From Sulfurimonas denitrificans DSM 1251 (GTDB lineage: Bacteria; Campylobacterota; Campylobacteria; Campylobacterales; Sulfurimonadaceae): DNA of 64,000 nt. Made by a program: the position numbers and the translations under genes. A model generated the notes under the pieces. That model searched no databases. It was not told where the DNA came from and was given only the letters and a program-made list of their open reading frames with translations. Of the stretch, positions 51,088 through 59,541 are shown piece by piece (the stretch's first letter is position 1; each line of letters opens with the position of its first letter). The stretch covers positions 1,612,001-1,676,000 of the forward strand of contig NC_007575.1 in NCBI RefSeq assembly GCF_000012965.1, written 5' to 3'.

Positions 51088-52740
51088 TTATTCATATTTT
51101 GTACCTTTTAAATTAGTTATAATTTTGTTTAAGAACTGTAAAATATTGATGGCATTTTCACACTCTTTTTTATATATCTCAGCATTAGCATCATCATGTG
51201 ATGTTGGATTTAAGATGAAGTTTTTATAAAACTCACCTCGTTTAATTAGAGCTTTAATTGTTTCGTTAGAAATTGTCCCGTCAGCATTTTGAATTTTTTC
51301 AGTAAACTCAATTTCTGTTTTGTTTAATGGGTTAAATGAAGATTTAATACAATTAATTTTAACTTGTTCATTTTTTGTGGAATCATCCAAAATTTTTTGC
51401 ACACTCTGATAAAAACGATTTGTTACTTTGTGCGACCGAATATAATGCTTGTCTTCTGATTTTAAAGTATCTATAATGTTTTGTAACTCCTCCACTCTCC
51501 CCAACTCTAAAAGTTGTTCAAATTCTGTAATAATTCTCTCAAACTCTTTTCGTATAAAATTCCCAGCAGAGTATTCATCACCCGTTGAAAGGCTACCCTT
51601 TGCATCTGTTAAATAGCTAATATCTTTATCGTACAAAAAGGCTTGATGATCGTGTACAAAAAGTTTTTGTACTTTCCATTGATTAGCTTCTTCACTATCT
51701 AAATTGATCATTTTTCTTGCCATATTAAAAAACTGTAAATTATGGGTCAAAATAAGCTTTTGATAATCTTGGAACTCTTCTAAAATATACTTCATAATCA
51801 ATTTTCGATTCGCCATATCAAGGGACGTCAAAAAATCATCTAATACCAAAAGTTTAAATCCATCACGCTTTTCTTCATATTTTTTGGCAAGTGCAAAATA
51901 GATAGCCACGCTAATTAGTTTTAATTTGGCTTCATTGAAGTGTTGGGATGGCTTTCCATTGCATTCTATATCATCAATCTTAATTTTTATGACAGGTGGG
52001 TTAAATTCCAAAATATCGCTGTTTCCTGAGTGTGCTGGAGTAATTGAAAATGAAATCTTGAAGGACTCATCAAACTTTTCTATAACTTCATTAATTTCTT
52101 TAAGAGGAAAATAATTTTCAAAAACTAATTGTAATAGATCGTTTTCTAATTTGAGCATCTCTTCAAATTTTGCTCTAATCGCTGTGGCATCGTCATTGCC
52201 AATTTCATCAATTATCTTGTTCTTTAACGTATCAAGATTGCCAAATTGAGCAAAACGCTTAAAATGATAATTTTCATTCTTATCAGTAACAGGACTTTTC
52301 ATTTGGGGAAAATGCTCAAATAATGTATCATTTAATGCAATATAAAAATTTTCTTTTGTAAGTCTATTCAGGACTTTTTCATTCGCAAAATAGATGCTTG
52401 GATCAATTCCGATAATATTTTGGGGTTGTGTTTTACGAGTTAATACACTAAAATCTGATAGTTCATCTGCATTACAGTTTAAGACCTTGTCCTCATCTAG
52501 GATAATATTAACTTTTAAAGTCTCAGCTTCACATCCACGCGACCTATATGTTTCTTGAACTTTTGAAGCAATATCTTTATCTAACCTTTTTTGATGATAA
52601 AAATTTGAGTATAAAGCTTCATAAATAGAACTTTTACCTGTGCCATTTTCACCATAGATCAGCAAGCTTTTAGCATTAAAATCAACAGTTAAATCTTTAT
52701 GAAATTTAAAATATTTAAGCTCGGCTTTTTGAACTCTCAC
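51088..52740 (-). CDS. AAA/SMC-like ATPase of a putative defence pair
   Basis: A 550-residue P-loop ATPase of the RecF/SbcC/SMC type without a long coiled coil. It starts VQKAELKYFKFHKDLTVDF, has Walker A YGENGTGKSSIYEAL (about 29-43), a signature-like HFNEAKLKLISVAIYFA, Walker B plus D-loop LLVLDDFLTSLDMANR and an H-loop LILTHNLQFF. The C-terminal 180 residues have no known nuclease motif; NPTSHDDANAEIYKKEC near the end is notable. It overlaps the DUF262 gene by 4 bases. ATPases of this kind (RloA- or Abi-like) often work in abortive-infection or restriction-linked loci. An effector activity is not visible. Confidence 0.72.
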   Translation of the reverse strand: MRVQKAELKYFKFHKDLTVDFNAKSLLIYGENGTGKSSIYEALYSNFYHQKRLDKDIASKVQETYRSRGCEAETLKVNIILDEDKVLNCNADELSDFSVLTRKTQPQNIIGIDPSIYFANEKVLNRLTKENFYIALNDTLFEHFPQMKSPVTDKNENYHFKRFAQFGNLDTLKNKIIDEIGNDDATAIRAKFEEMLKLENDLLQLVFENYFPLKEINEVIEKFDESFKISFSITPAHSGNSDILEFNPPVIKIKIDDIECNGKPSQHFNEAKLKLISVAIYFALAKKYEEKRDGFKLLVLDDFLTSLDMANRKLIMKYILEEFQDYQKLILTHNLQFFNMARKMINLDSEEANQWKVQKLFVHDHQAFLYDKDISYLTDAKGSLSTGDEYSAGNFIRKEFERIITEFEQLLELGRVEELQNIIDTLKSEDKHYIRSHKVTNRFYQSVQKILDDSTKNEQVKINCIKSSFNPLNKTEIEFTEKIQNADGTISNETIKALIKRGEFYKNFILNPTSHDDANAEIYKKECENAINILQFLNKIITNLKGTKYE

Positions 52741-54134
52741 TGCTCACCTCTAAAAAACCGTTCATAAAGTTCACGGGTGGCTTTTCCTGGCATGTCATAC
52801 ATTCTGCGTTTTAATTTATAAGGATATACTGAAAGTTGATTTGAATCTAAATACTTTTCTAAAAGCTCAAACCCTCTATATAGCCTACCAAAACCATAAG
52901 GACAAGTATAGTTTTTATCGTAAAAAACTTCCCATTTTTCGTGCATTATTTTAATAACAAGGTCATACATGTCATGTTTGATATATGTTGTAGAGCCTTT
53001 TGCATACGATTGTCTCACAAGTGATTTGGCAAATTTTGTAGTATTGTCACTACCTACATTTAAATTATTTTTGACCAAATAAACTATGACTGTATCTTTT
53101 GGATAAGCGTTGGTGTACAAGTCTATAAGTTGAAACCATTTAGCAAGTTCATTATCAGATTGTTGTTTTGTTTCTTCAAAATATTCAACGGAATCTACAA
53201 TACGATTTAAATCATCTAAAATTTCTCTATATGTCTTTTTTTTAAATGGTGAGTATTCCGTTTTTTCAAAAAAATCTCTCAGGCCTATCTCAGAGCTCTT
53301 TATCCCTTGTTCTCCTCTAGTCATATAAGAATAAATCTTAAAAGCTCTAAGTTTTAGTTTATCATCTATTGCTTCACATCGCTCATCAAAGGATTTCCAG
53401 AGTTCAACAAAAGTATCCTGCTCATTATGCCTGTTAGCCATATAATAGAGGTTTGATTTAAAAATATCACTATCATCAAGTGGCATTCCCCTGTTATTCA
53501 TTGTCTCAAAAATCTTCAGCGCTTTTTCTCTGGCTTTAGCAGTATTTTCAGCTTCTGTGAAAATAGGGAGTAACGAAACATCATAAAGAATAAAATCTAT
53601 AAAATCTTTTATATCATTTCCATCTTGATCAATAAAATCTTTAATCTTTTCATAGAAAAAATAGATATTTGTTTTAAATTTATCTTTTTTATTTTGTGGT
53701 TTTTCATATTGATAATTTTCGTCTAAAACTTCATTGAATGATAGGGAATCCCGTTCAATAAAAATATTTGTTATGACTCTTTGTTCTATGATTGCATCTG
53801 TTCTATCATCTAATATCCAAATGGTATTTTTGAGCTTTCTATTTTTTGCATCAAATGCCCATAAAACTTTTAAAAGCATAATCAATGTGGTTAAACGTTG
53901 CTGCCCATCTATAACCTCAAATTCATCTCTGGCAGATGTTGCAAGTACAAGATTGCCAATAAAATAGCCTTCTGATTTATTTTTTTGAAAAGCGGTTTTT
54001 AAATCCTCAAAAAGTTCTTCACATTCACTTTCAGTCCAAGTATAGGCCCTTTGATATGGAGGAATTATATATTTGGTTTTATCTCCAAAAATTTTTAATA
54101 TATATTTTTGTTCTGCATTGAGTTGTAAAGCCAT
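52737..54134 (-). CDS. DUF262 (GmrS-like) protein
   Basis: A 465-residue protein with the DUF262 hallmarks: IPPYQRAYTW at 24-33, the GYFIGNLVLA strand and VIDGQQRLTTLIML at 74-87. This is the ParB/GmrS-like nucleotide-binding fold of type IV restriction enzymes such as GmrSD. The C-terminal half is helical and lacks an evident DUF1524 HNH motif, so the nuclease part may be missing or changed. It is the first gene of a two-gene unit with the AAA ATPase. Genes of this family (RloF) are known in restriction loci of Campylobacter. A defence role is inferred. Confidence 0.78.
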   Translation of the reverse strand: MALQLNAEQKYILKIFGDKTKYIIPPYQRAYTWTESECEELFEDLKTAFQKNKSEGYFIGNLVLATSARDEFEVIDGQQRLTTLIMLLKVLWAFDAKNRKLKNTIWILDDRTDAIIEQRVITNIFIERDSLSFNEVLDENYQYEKPQNKKDKFKTNIYFFYEKIKDFIDQDGNDIKDFIDFILYDVSLLPIFTEAENTAKAREKALKIFETMNNRGMPLDDSDIFKSNLYYMANRHNEQDTFVELWKSFDERCEAIDDKLKLRAFKIYSYMTRGEQGIKSSEIGLRDFFEKTEYSPFKKKTYREILDDLNRIVDSVEYFEETKQQSDNELAKWFQLIDLYTNAYPKDTVIVYLVKNNLNVGSDNTTKFAKSLVRQSYAKGSTTYIKHDMYDLVIKIMHEKWEVFYDKNYTCPYGFGRLYRGFELLEKYLDSNQLSVYPYKLKRRMYDMPGKATRELYERFFRGEQ

Positions 54135-54316
54135 TTTTATCCTTTGAACATAGGTGAAATAAGGTATGTTTTATAATTAATTTTACCTAAACTGATATAA
54201 AGACGGTATAAAAATTTTTAAACTATTTGAATTTGCCGTATTGATTTGTACCATAATGGTATTTAGCAACTACTTATATTATGCTTCAGGTAAAAATTAT
54301 TTCCAAAAAAATATAT

Positions 54317-54329
54317 AAACTAATGTTAC
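54317..54329. repeat. 13-base direct repeat, copy 2
   Basis: Second copy of AAACTAATGTTAC, about 100 bases before tnsA. Bases 54324-54329 (TGTTAC) would suit the TGT terminus expected at a Tn7-like end. See the copy at 51016. Confidence 0.4.
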
Positions 54330-54414
54330 AAAATATATTTATAATAATTAATATATTTATTTTTACAATAATTAATGTTATTAAATTTACATCTAAAATT
54401 ATTTTTAATTTTGA

Positions 54415-54420
54415 TATAAT
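54415..54420 (+). promoter_or_regulatory. -10 box directly before tnsA
   Basis: TATAAT is followed by six bases and then the tnsA ATG, and no ribosome-binding site is visible. Transcription would therefore begin at or next to the ATG, giving a leaderless mRNA. No good -35 box lies 16-18 bases upstream. Confidence 0.45.
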
Positions 54421-54426
54421 TATTTC

Positions 54427-55074
54427 ATGAGTGTCAGAAAAATAAAGAAGAGCTACATCTCTTGTGTCGGATATTTTAAAAGCTATAAGAACAACAAGCA
54501 ATTAGCTTTTGAATCTATTTTGGAAAGAGATTTTTTTATGCTGTTAGAATTTAATAAGGATGTTGTTTCGTTTGAAGAACAACCACTGAAAATCAATTAC
54601 AAGCTAAAAGCAAAAAACACAAGATATACCCCTGATGTACTAGTGATATATAAGGATGGCTCTAAAAAAATCTTTGAAGTTAAATACCAAAGTGATATAG
54701 ATTCCGATACAAAACTACAACATAAGATATCTGTTTTAAAAGAAGAAATAGCCCGACAAATGTCACTTCCTTTTGAAACATTCACAGACGCACAAATAGA
54801 CCAAATATATTTCAAAAACTGTGTTTTTCTCTATAAAAATGCTTTTATCTCTGAAAGTCAAACTATGACCAATAAAGTACTAGAGAATATCAATAAGCTT
54901 TCTGAGCCCATTTCTATCAAATCATTTTTAGAACTTTTATCAACCAATCAAACTGAACAATTGCAAACACTTCCCTATCTTTGGCATAAGATATTTAAGG
55001 AACCTTCTCTGATAAACATGCACACAAAGATTACTATGTCTTCTCTTATACTTAAAGGAAAAATTCATGAGTAA
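54427..55074 (+). CDS. tnsA: TnsA-like transposon endonuclease
   Basis: A 215-residue endonuclease that cuts the 5' strands at transposon ends together with TnsB. Residues 27-36 (AFESILERDF) followed by LEFNKDVVSFEEQPL are the family start. The catalytic core is TPD70 and FEV-K86 (D70, E84, K86), and the C-terminal part (about 100-215) is the region that contacts TnsC in Tn7. The N terminus (VRKIKKSY) matches other TnsA proteins, so the ATG at 54427 is right even though there is no ribosome site and the -10 box is only six bases away. It overlaps tnsB by 8 bases. A working TnsA implies cut-and-paste movement. Confidence 0.9.
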   Translation: MSVRKIKKSYISCVGYFKSYKNNKQLAFESILERDFFMLLEFNKDVVSFEEQPLKINYKLKAKNTRYTPDVLVIYKDGSKKIFEVKYQSDIDSDTKLQHKISVLKEEIARQMSLPFETFTDAQIDQIYFKNCVFLYKNAFISESQTMTNKVLENINKLSEPISIKSFLELLSTNQTEQLQTLPYLWHKIFKEPSLINMHTKITMSSLILKGKIHE

Positions 55075-56923
55075 ACTAGACCTTTCTATAGGTTCCAAAG
55101 TCTTCTACAATAACGTTGAGCATATCATATTGAAAGCCGTCAATTTTCACACCCTATCCATAGCTCCAACAAATAATCAAAATGAAATCATCAATGTAAA
55201 AATACAAGACTTATCTTCAAAGCCTCAAGAAGAAAAAACGCAACTAGACAGCTATACGGATGAGGAGTGGAGTGAAGCAAAAAAGAAATACAATGCTATT
55301 AAAGAGCTCGTCTTTAGAAAAAAGTCACGTGACGAAGTTGAAGAGGTAGCTGCTAAGTACAAAGTGACCGCTATGACCGTCTATCGTTGGATAAAGACCT
55401 ATGAAGAATCAGAAAAAATCAGTTCACTAATCTCAAGCAAACATAAACGCGGCAAAAAAGGAAGTCGCATAGAGCCTTTAACAAATAAGGTCATTGAAGA
55501 TGTTATAGAAGAACTCTATCTTACCAAACAAAGAATCGGTTTTCCGAAAATCTTCAACACCATTAAAGCAGAATGCAAGAAGCTCAACATAATCCCTCCA
55601 CATGAGAACACTGTCCGCAATAGAATAAAAACAATCGATCCAAAATTCGCTCTGAAAAAACGTTTTAGTGCAAAAAAAGCGAATGAAAAATATGGGAATT
55701 TTGAAGGAGAATATCCAGAGGGAAACTTTCCTTTGGAAGTGTATCAGATAGACCATACTCCACTTGACATCATACTTGTTGACTCTCACTCAAGAAAACC
55801 TCTAGGAAGACCTTATTTAACACTGGCGATTGATGTATATTCCAGAATGGTTGCAGGATTTTATCTCTCCTTGCAAGCGCCCGGATATTTCAGTGTGAGT
55901 CAGTGTCTCTACAATGCTTTTTTGCCAAAGGATGATTTTCTAAAAAAATACGATATTCAAGGCGAATGGGAAATATACGGGATTCCTTCAAAATATGCAG
56001 TCGATAACGGCAAAGATCTAATAGGGCTTGATATGCAAAGAGTATGCGATGAATTTGGCATGACTATGGTTCGAAGACCCGTTGGAAGACCACAATACGG
56101 AAGCCACGTAGAGAGGATTTTTTTGACTATAAATAAAGAAATTCATAATTTACCAGGTACTACATTTTCCAATATAGCCGAAAAAGCTGAGTATGATTCC
56201 ATCAAAAACGCAACTTTTACCCTTGATGAGATAACAAAGTGGCTCACGGAGTTTATCGTCAATGTTTATCATAACCGTGTACATCATGGAATAGGCATGA
56301 CACCGAGACAAAAATACAGTTTAGGCATCTTTGGCGATGATGAGAATCCGGGTACAGGCTTGCCGCCAATTGTAGAAGATAGGGAGTCGATTAAAATCGC
56401 TCTCTTACCTGCATTTTACCGAACCGTTCAAAAAGACGGCATCACACTTGATGGTATTACGTACTATTCGGATGTTCTGAGAACTTGGATAAACAGGGAT
56501 GATGAACAAGGCAATAAGCTAAAGTTTAAAGTCAAAAGAGACCCTCTGAGTATCCAAAAGCTTTACTTCTTTGACCCGGAACTCAAAGAGTATTTTGAGT
56601 TAAGCTACAGAAAGCTTCATGCTCCAGATATGACCGTATGGGATCTCTATACAGCAAAGAGATATCTAAAAGAGAATAGTATCAAAGATACAAATGAAGA
56701 TGACCTCTTTGATGCTTACGAACGGCTTACACACATAGAAAAACAGGCAAAAGAGAAAACAGCCAAACATAAAATAAGAAAAAGCAAAGCACCTAAAATG
56801 AGCGACATCAAGTCAAAAAGCAAAACAGAGAGTCAAGTTGTAAAAGAGAAAGAGACCAAACAAGCTGATGATGTTTTTCATGACCTCTTTGACAACATAG
56901 AAACTTTTCACATTAAAGAGTAG
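55067..56923 (+). CDS. tnsB: TnsB-like DDE transposase
   Basis: A 618-residue transposase of the Mu/Tn7 superfamily. An N-terminal helix-turn-helix region (about 80-130, VAAKYKVTAMTVYRWIKTYE) binds transposon ends. The catalytic core has D229 in YQIDHTPLDI, D313 in YAVDNGKDL and E349 in GSHVERIF; the 35-residue D-E spacing is canonical. A Mu-type C-terminal beta-barrel (about 430-520) and a Lys-rich tail follow. Nothing appears broken. It overlaps tnsA and lies three bases before tnsC. Confidence 0.94.
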   Translation: MSKLDLSIGSKVFYNNVEHIILKAVNFHTLSIAPTNNQNEIINVKIQDLSSKPQEEKTQLDSYTDEEWSEAKKKYNAIKELVFRKKSRDEVEEVAAKYKVTAMTVYRWIKTYEESEKISSLISSKHKRGKKGSRIEPLTNKVIEDVIEELYLTKQRIGFPKIFNTIKAECKKLNIIPPHENTVRNRIKTIDPKFALKKRFSAKKANEKYGNFEGEYPEGNFPLEVYQIDHTPLDIILVDSHSRKPLGRPYLTLAIDVYSRMVAGFYLSLQAPGYFSVSQCLYNAFLPKDDFLKKYDIQGEWEIYGIPSKYAVDNGKDLIGLDMQRVCDEFGMTMVRRPVGRPQYGSHVERIFLTINKEIHNLPGTTFSNIAEKAEYDSIKNATFTLDEITKWLTEFIVNVYHNRVHHGIGMTPRQKYSLGIFGDDENPGTGLPPIVEDRESIKIALLPAFYRTVQKDGITLDGITYYSDVLRTWINRDDEQGNKLKFKVKRDPLSIQKLYFFDPELKEYFELSYRKLHAPDMTVWDLYTAKRYLKENSIKDTNEDDLFDAYERLTHIEKQAKEKTAKHKIRKSKAPKMSDIKSKSKTESQVVKEKETKQADDVFHDLFDNIETFHIKE

Positions 56924-56926
56924 CGT

Positions 56927-57868
56927 ATGAATATTGAACTAACAGAAGAAACAAAAAAAATACTTGACAGCTCTGATGAAGAGAGAATCAAATATATCAA
57001 CGAAGAGTATTGGATTGACTATCCTATCGCTCAAAATATCTTAGAAAAGATGGAAGATATTTACAATTTCGGCTATGGCAAGACCAGATATATCAGCATC
57101 TTGCTTGTGGGTGGAAGCAACAACGGAAAGACATCTCTGCTCAAACAGTTTTTGGAGAAGCATCCGCCCTACGATTACAATATCGATGGCGAACAGCCTG
57201 ATTGGATCACAGATGACTTCTTTGATAAATACACCGGTATTGGCAGACCTGTTTTATATGTCATCTCACCAACAGAACCAAGCGAGAGCAGACTCTACAG
57301 TATTATCTTGGAGCAATTGAATATACCCTATAAAACACGTGACTCCTTGGATGTAAAAGCTAAACTCGTAGAGTATTACCTCAAAGCTCTTAATGTCAGA
57401 GTCCTTATCATCGATGAGATTCATAACATTCTTAACGGCTCCCCTGCAAGACAAAAGCAGATTATGAGTGCTATAAGAGATTTAAGCAGCAAACTGACAA
57501 TGCCCGTCATTTTAGCAGGAGTCAAAGAAGCTTTACGTGCCGTAAACACAGAAGATCAGATTAGCAGCAGATACAGACCGGAATATCTCACAAAATGGAA
57601 GATGGATAAAGATTACATCAGTCTCTTAGCCACCACAATAAGCAAACTGCCACTAAAAAAACAATCTACAATTATCAACAAGGATGATGCACAAGAGATT
57701 CTTGAACTATGTAACGGATATATTGGGGAGATTGTGAACTTGATTAAAGCAGCTGCCGTATATGCCATAAAAACAGGAAGCGAGAGAGTTACCATCAACG
57801 AGATAAAAGAGTGTGGATTTAATACTCTGCAAAATATTCATAAGACTATGAATCTCAAAGATATATGA
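56927..57868 (+). CDS. tnsC: TnsC/TniB-like AAA+ transposition regulator
   Basis: A 313-residue AAA+ ATPase. It has Walker A VGGSNNGKTSLL (about 61-72, K68), Walker B VLIIDEIHNIL (D163, E164) and the sensor-2 region SSRYRPEYL. It links target recognition by TniQ to the TnsAB transposase. Its length is nearer to TniB than to the 555-residue TnsC of Tn7, which is usual for elements of the TniQ type. It overlaps tniQ by 4 bases. Confidence 0.92.
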   Translation: MNIELTEETKKILDSSDEERIKYINEEYWIDYPIAQNILEKMEDIYNFGYGKTRYISILLVGGSNNGKTSLLKQFLEKHPPYDYNIDGEQPDWITDDFFDKYTGIGRPVLYVISPTEPSESRLYSIILEQLNIPYKTRDSLDVKAKLVEYYLKALNVRVLIIDEIHNILNGSPARQKQIMSAIRDLSSKLTMPVILAGVKEALRAVNTEDQISSRYRPEYLTKWKMDKDYISLLATTISKLPLKKQSTIINKDDAQEILELCNGYIGEIVNLIKAAAVYAIKTGSERVTINEIKECGFNTLQNIHKTMNLKDI

Positions 57869-59001
57869 TCAAAAAGATAAACTTTCCGGAACTAAAAAAT
57901 GAAAACTTTGTAATCATCCCTCTACCGCTTGAAGATGAACTGCTTTCCTCCTGGATAGTTCGCACGGCATATGCCCACAAGACGCATCCACATACTTTTA
58001 CAAATCAATATCTAAACTACAGACAGCACTCTTTTTTTCTTGCTCAAAGCGATCTTACTTTAGATCCAGAGATGATTAAAATCATCGAAGAAAAAAGTCA
58101 TCACAAAATAGATATTCGTTCCCTAATACTAACAACCTACTCAGGATATATTCAAGAAAATATCTATGAGAATAATCCAGCTACATTTTTTACCCATCAA
58201 AAATATTGTCCTATCTGTCTACGAGAAGACAAAGTGCCCTACTTTAGAAAAAAATGGCGGGTTGTTTTTTACAATATTTGTCATAAACACCAATGCCGCT
58301 TATACGAGCATTGTCCTTCTTGCAAAACAAAACTCGATACCTCGCAAATGTATGAAAACAGGCTACCTTACACACACTGCCACCATTGCGGATTTGAACT
58401 GAAAAAAGGAAGAAAACTACCGATTCATAAAAAGCATATTTCAAGTCTTGAGTATCAAAACAAGATTTTTAAAACTATAGAAAACGGCTATATCCAGCTT
58501 GGCAAAACTCCTGTCTACTCATTTTTATTTTTTGAAGTTTTTTCAAAACTATCCAAGCTTATACTCCTTAATTACAAGCATAAATTTATAGATAAACATC
58601 CATTATTTTTACTCATAAAAGATGCGAAACACCAAAATGTGAATCATCCTATATTTAAAAAAGTAGATGCAAAAGCACAATCAGCACTTTTTGGGTTGAT
58701 TATGTATATATTTGAAGATTTTCCACACAATTTAAAAGCCTATATCCAAGCAAACAGGCTTACTTATTACGATTTAACGACAAAGGTACATAATATACCG
58801 TTTTGGTATGAGAGCATTGTTAATGACATTTCACCGCGATATCTGCCGCATAGCATGACAGTCACAAAAGAAGAAGTAGAACATGCAGAGCAATATTTAA
58901 AGTCAATACGCAAAGAAATAAACAAAGCCAATCTTACTAAATTACTAGGGTGTAATTTTGGTAGTAATGATAATAATTTAAAAAACTTCATTCAACAATA
59001 A
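57865..59001 (+). CDS. tniQ: TniQ/TnsD-like target-site selector
   Basis: A 378-residue TniQ-family protein. It begins FVIIPLPLEDELLSSWIVRTAYAH, the family signature. Two zinc-binding clusters follow: CPIC (115-118) with C139 and H142, and CPSC (150-153) with CHHC (172-175). The C-terminal 180 residues are helical and basic (a likely DNA-binding part). TniQ proteins choose the insertion site and recruit TnsC. A single TniQ of this size is between TnsD (508) and short TniQ proteins, so it could recognise a fixed attachment site. The target cannot be named here. Confidence 0.9.
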   Translation: MIKKINFPELKNENFVIIPLPLEDELLSSWIVRTAYAHKTHPHTFTNQYLNYRQHSFFLAQSDLTLDPEMIKIIEEKSHHKIDIRSLILTTYSGYIQENIYENNPATFFTHQKYCPICLREDKVPYFRKKWRVVFYNICHKHQCRLYEHCPSCKTKLDTSQMYENRLPYTHCHHCGFELKKGRKLPIHKKHISSLEYQNKIFKTIENGYIQLGKTPVYSFLFFEVFSKLSKLILLNYKHKFIDKHPLFLLIKDAKHQNVNHPIFKKVDAKAQSALFGLIMYIFEDFPHNLKAYIQANRLTYYDLTTKVHNIPFWYESIVNDISPRYLPHSMTVTKEEVEHAEQYLKSIRKEINKANLTKLLGCNFGSNDNNLKNFIQQ

Positions 59002-59011
59002 TGCCACTACT

Positions 59012-59368
59012 TCAAGTGTAAATATAATATTCCATAGCCCAAAAATGACTCCCCATATCTTTTCTTTCAAGCAAAGATTTAAAGTCTTTCCTTATTAATC
59101 TACTAGACACAGTTTTTAGATTATTGACAAATGAAGATAGCTTTATATGAGGCGGGGCACTAAAATGAATTATTACTTTTGACTGTTCCTCTATTGTGAT
59201 GTCTACAAGCTTACATTTATGCTTATCGATATTTTGCAATATGATATTTTTTAGATTTTCTTCTAGTGTATCATATATAATTTTTTTGCCCTCAAATATA
59301 CTTACAACTAAATAATAGTTTAGGTTATAAAATGAGTGTCTATTCCTTTTAAATCCGCTATTTAACAA
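59012..59368 (-). CDS. IS200/IS605 TnpA-like protein lacking the HUH motif
   Basis: A 118-residue protein that aligns along its length with Y1 transposases (TnpA): HSFYNLNYYLVVSIF, IILQNIDKHKCKLVDI, FSAPPHIKLSSFVNNLKTVSSRLIRKDF and HFWAMEYYI. Where TnpA has DHIH/DHVH, this protein reads SKVI (K64, I66), so both metal-binding histidines are missing. It also ends just before the helix that carries the catalytic tyrosine. The reading frame is otherwise clean. The start is TTG at 59368 with GGAAAAA upstream. It faces away from hsdM, 10 bases after tniQ. It may be a decayed insertion or a reused DNA-binding protein. Confidence 0.7.
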   Translation of the reverse strand: MLNSGFKRNRHSFYNLNYYLVVSIFEGKKIIYDTLEENLKNIILQNIDKHKCKLVDITIEEQSKVIIHFSAPPHIKLSSFVNNLKTVSSRLIRKDFKSLLERKDMGSHFWAMEYYIYT

Positions 59369-59380
59369 TATAATTTTTCC

Positions 59381-59409
59381 TTGACAACTAATTATTTTTT
59401 TTGTATAAT
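59381..59409 (+). promoter_or_regulatory. Perfect consensus sigma70 promoter for the hsdM operon
   Basis: TTGACA (59381-59386), 17 bases, then TATAAT (59404-59409): every base matches the consensus, and the spacer is ideal. Transcription would start about 125 bases before hsdM. Such a strong promoter in an accessory region suggests high expression or tight repression. Confidence 0.7.
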
Positions 59410-59425
59410 ATTATATATTAGTGTG

Positions 59426-59456
59426 ATTTGTCAAGCGTTTTAAAAATATGACAAAT
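59426..59456. promoter_or_regulatory. Candidate operator repeats downstream of the promoter
   Basis: ATTTGTCA (59426-59433) and its complement TGACAAAT (59449-59456) form an inverted repeat with a 15-base spacer. The -35 region itself contains TTGACAA, a third copy of the same half-site. Three matching half-sites around a consensus promoter look like binding sites for a repressor. No regulator gene is visible nearby unless the TnpA-like protein serves as one. Confidence 0.4.
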
Positions 59457-59541
59457 TGCAATATATTTTTAAATTTTAAAATATTTTCTATACTCTTCTT
59501 TTATATAAAATATTTTTGGATAGAATACCAAAGGAGTTAAG

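Larger units (their letters stand above)
54135..54426. other. Divergent promoter region and likely right end of the Tn7-like element
   Basis: This 292-base, very AT-rich gap separates the DUF262 gene (leftward) from tnsA (rightward). It contains the palindrome TACCAT-A-ATGGTA (54249-54261), the second copy of the 13-mer and several TAATGTTA or TTAATAT-type words between 54321 and 54380 that could be TnsB-binding repeats. A perfect -10 box (TATAAT, 54415-54420) ends six bases before the tnsA ATG. I could not fix the exact transposon end because the opposite end is not in view. Confidence 0.45.
54427..59001 (+). mobile_element. Tn7-like transposition module (tnsA-tnsB-tnsC-tniQ)
   Basis: Four co-directional, tightly packed genes form a complete Tn7-like core: TnsA endonuclease, TnsB DDE transposase, TnsC/TniB AAA regulator and TniQ target selector. 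The catalytic residues of each enzyme are intact. In Tn7-like elements cargo follows the transposition genes and the far end lies beyond it, so the genes after 59001 are probably cargo and the left end is probably outside the window. There is only one TniQ and no Cas gene in view, so there is no sign of RNA-guided transposition. Confidence 0.88.
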
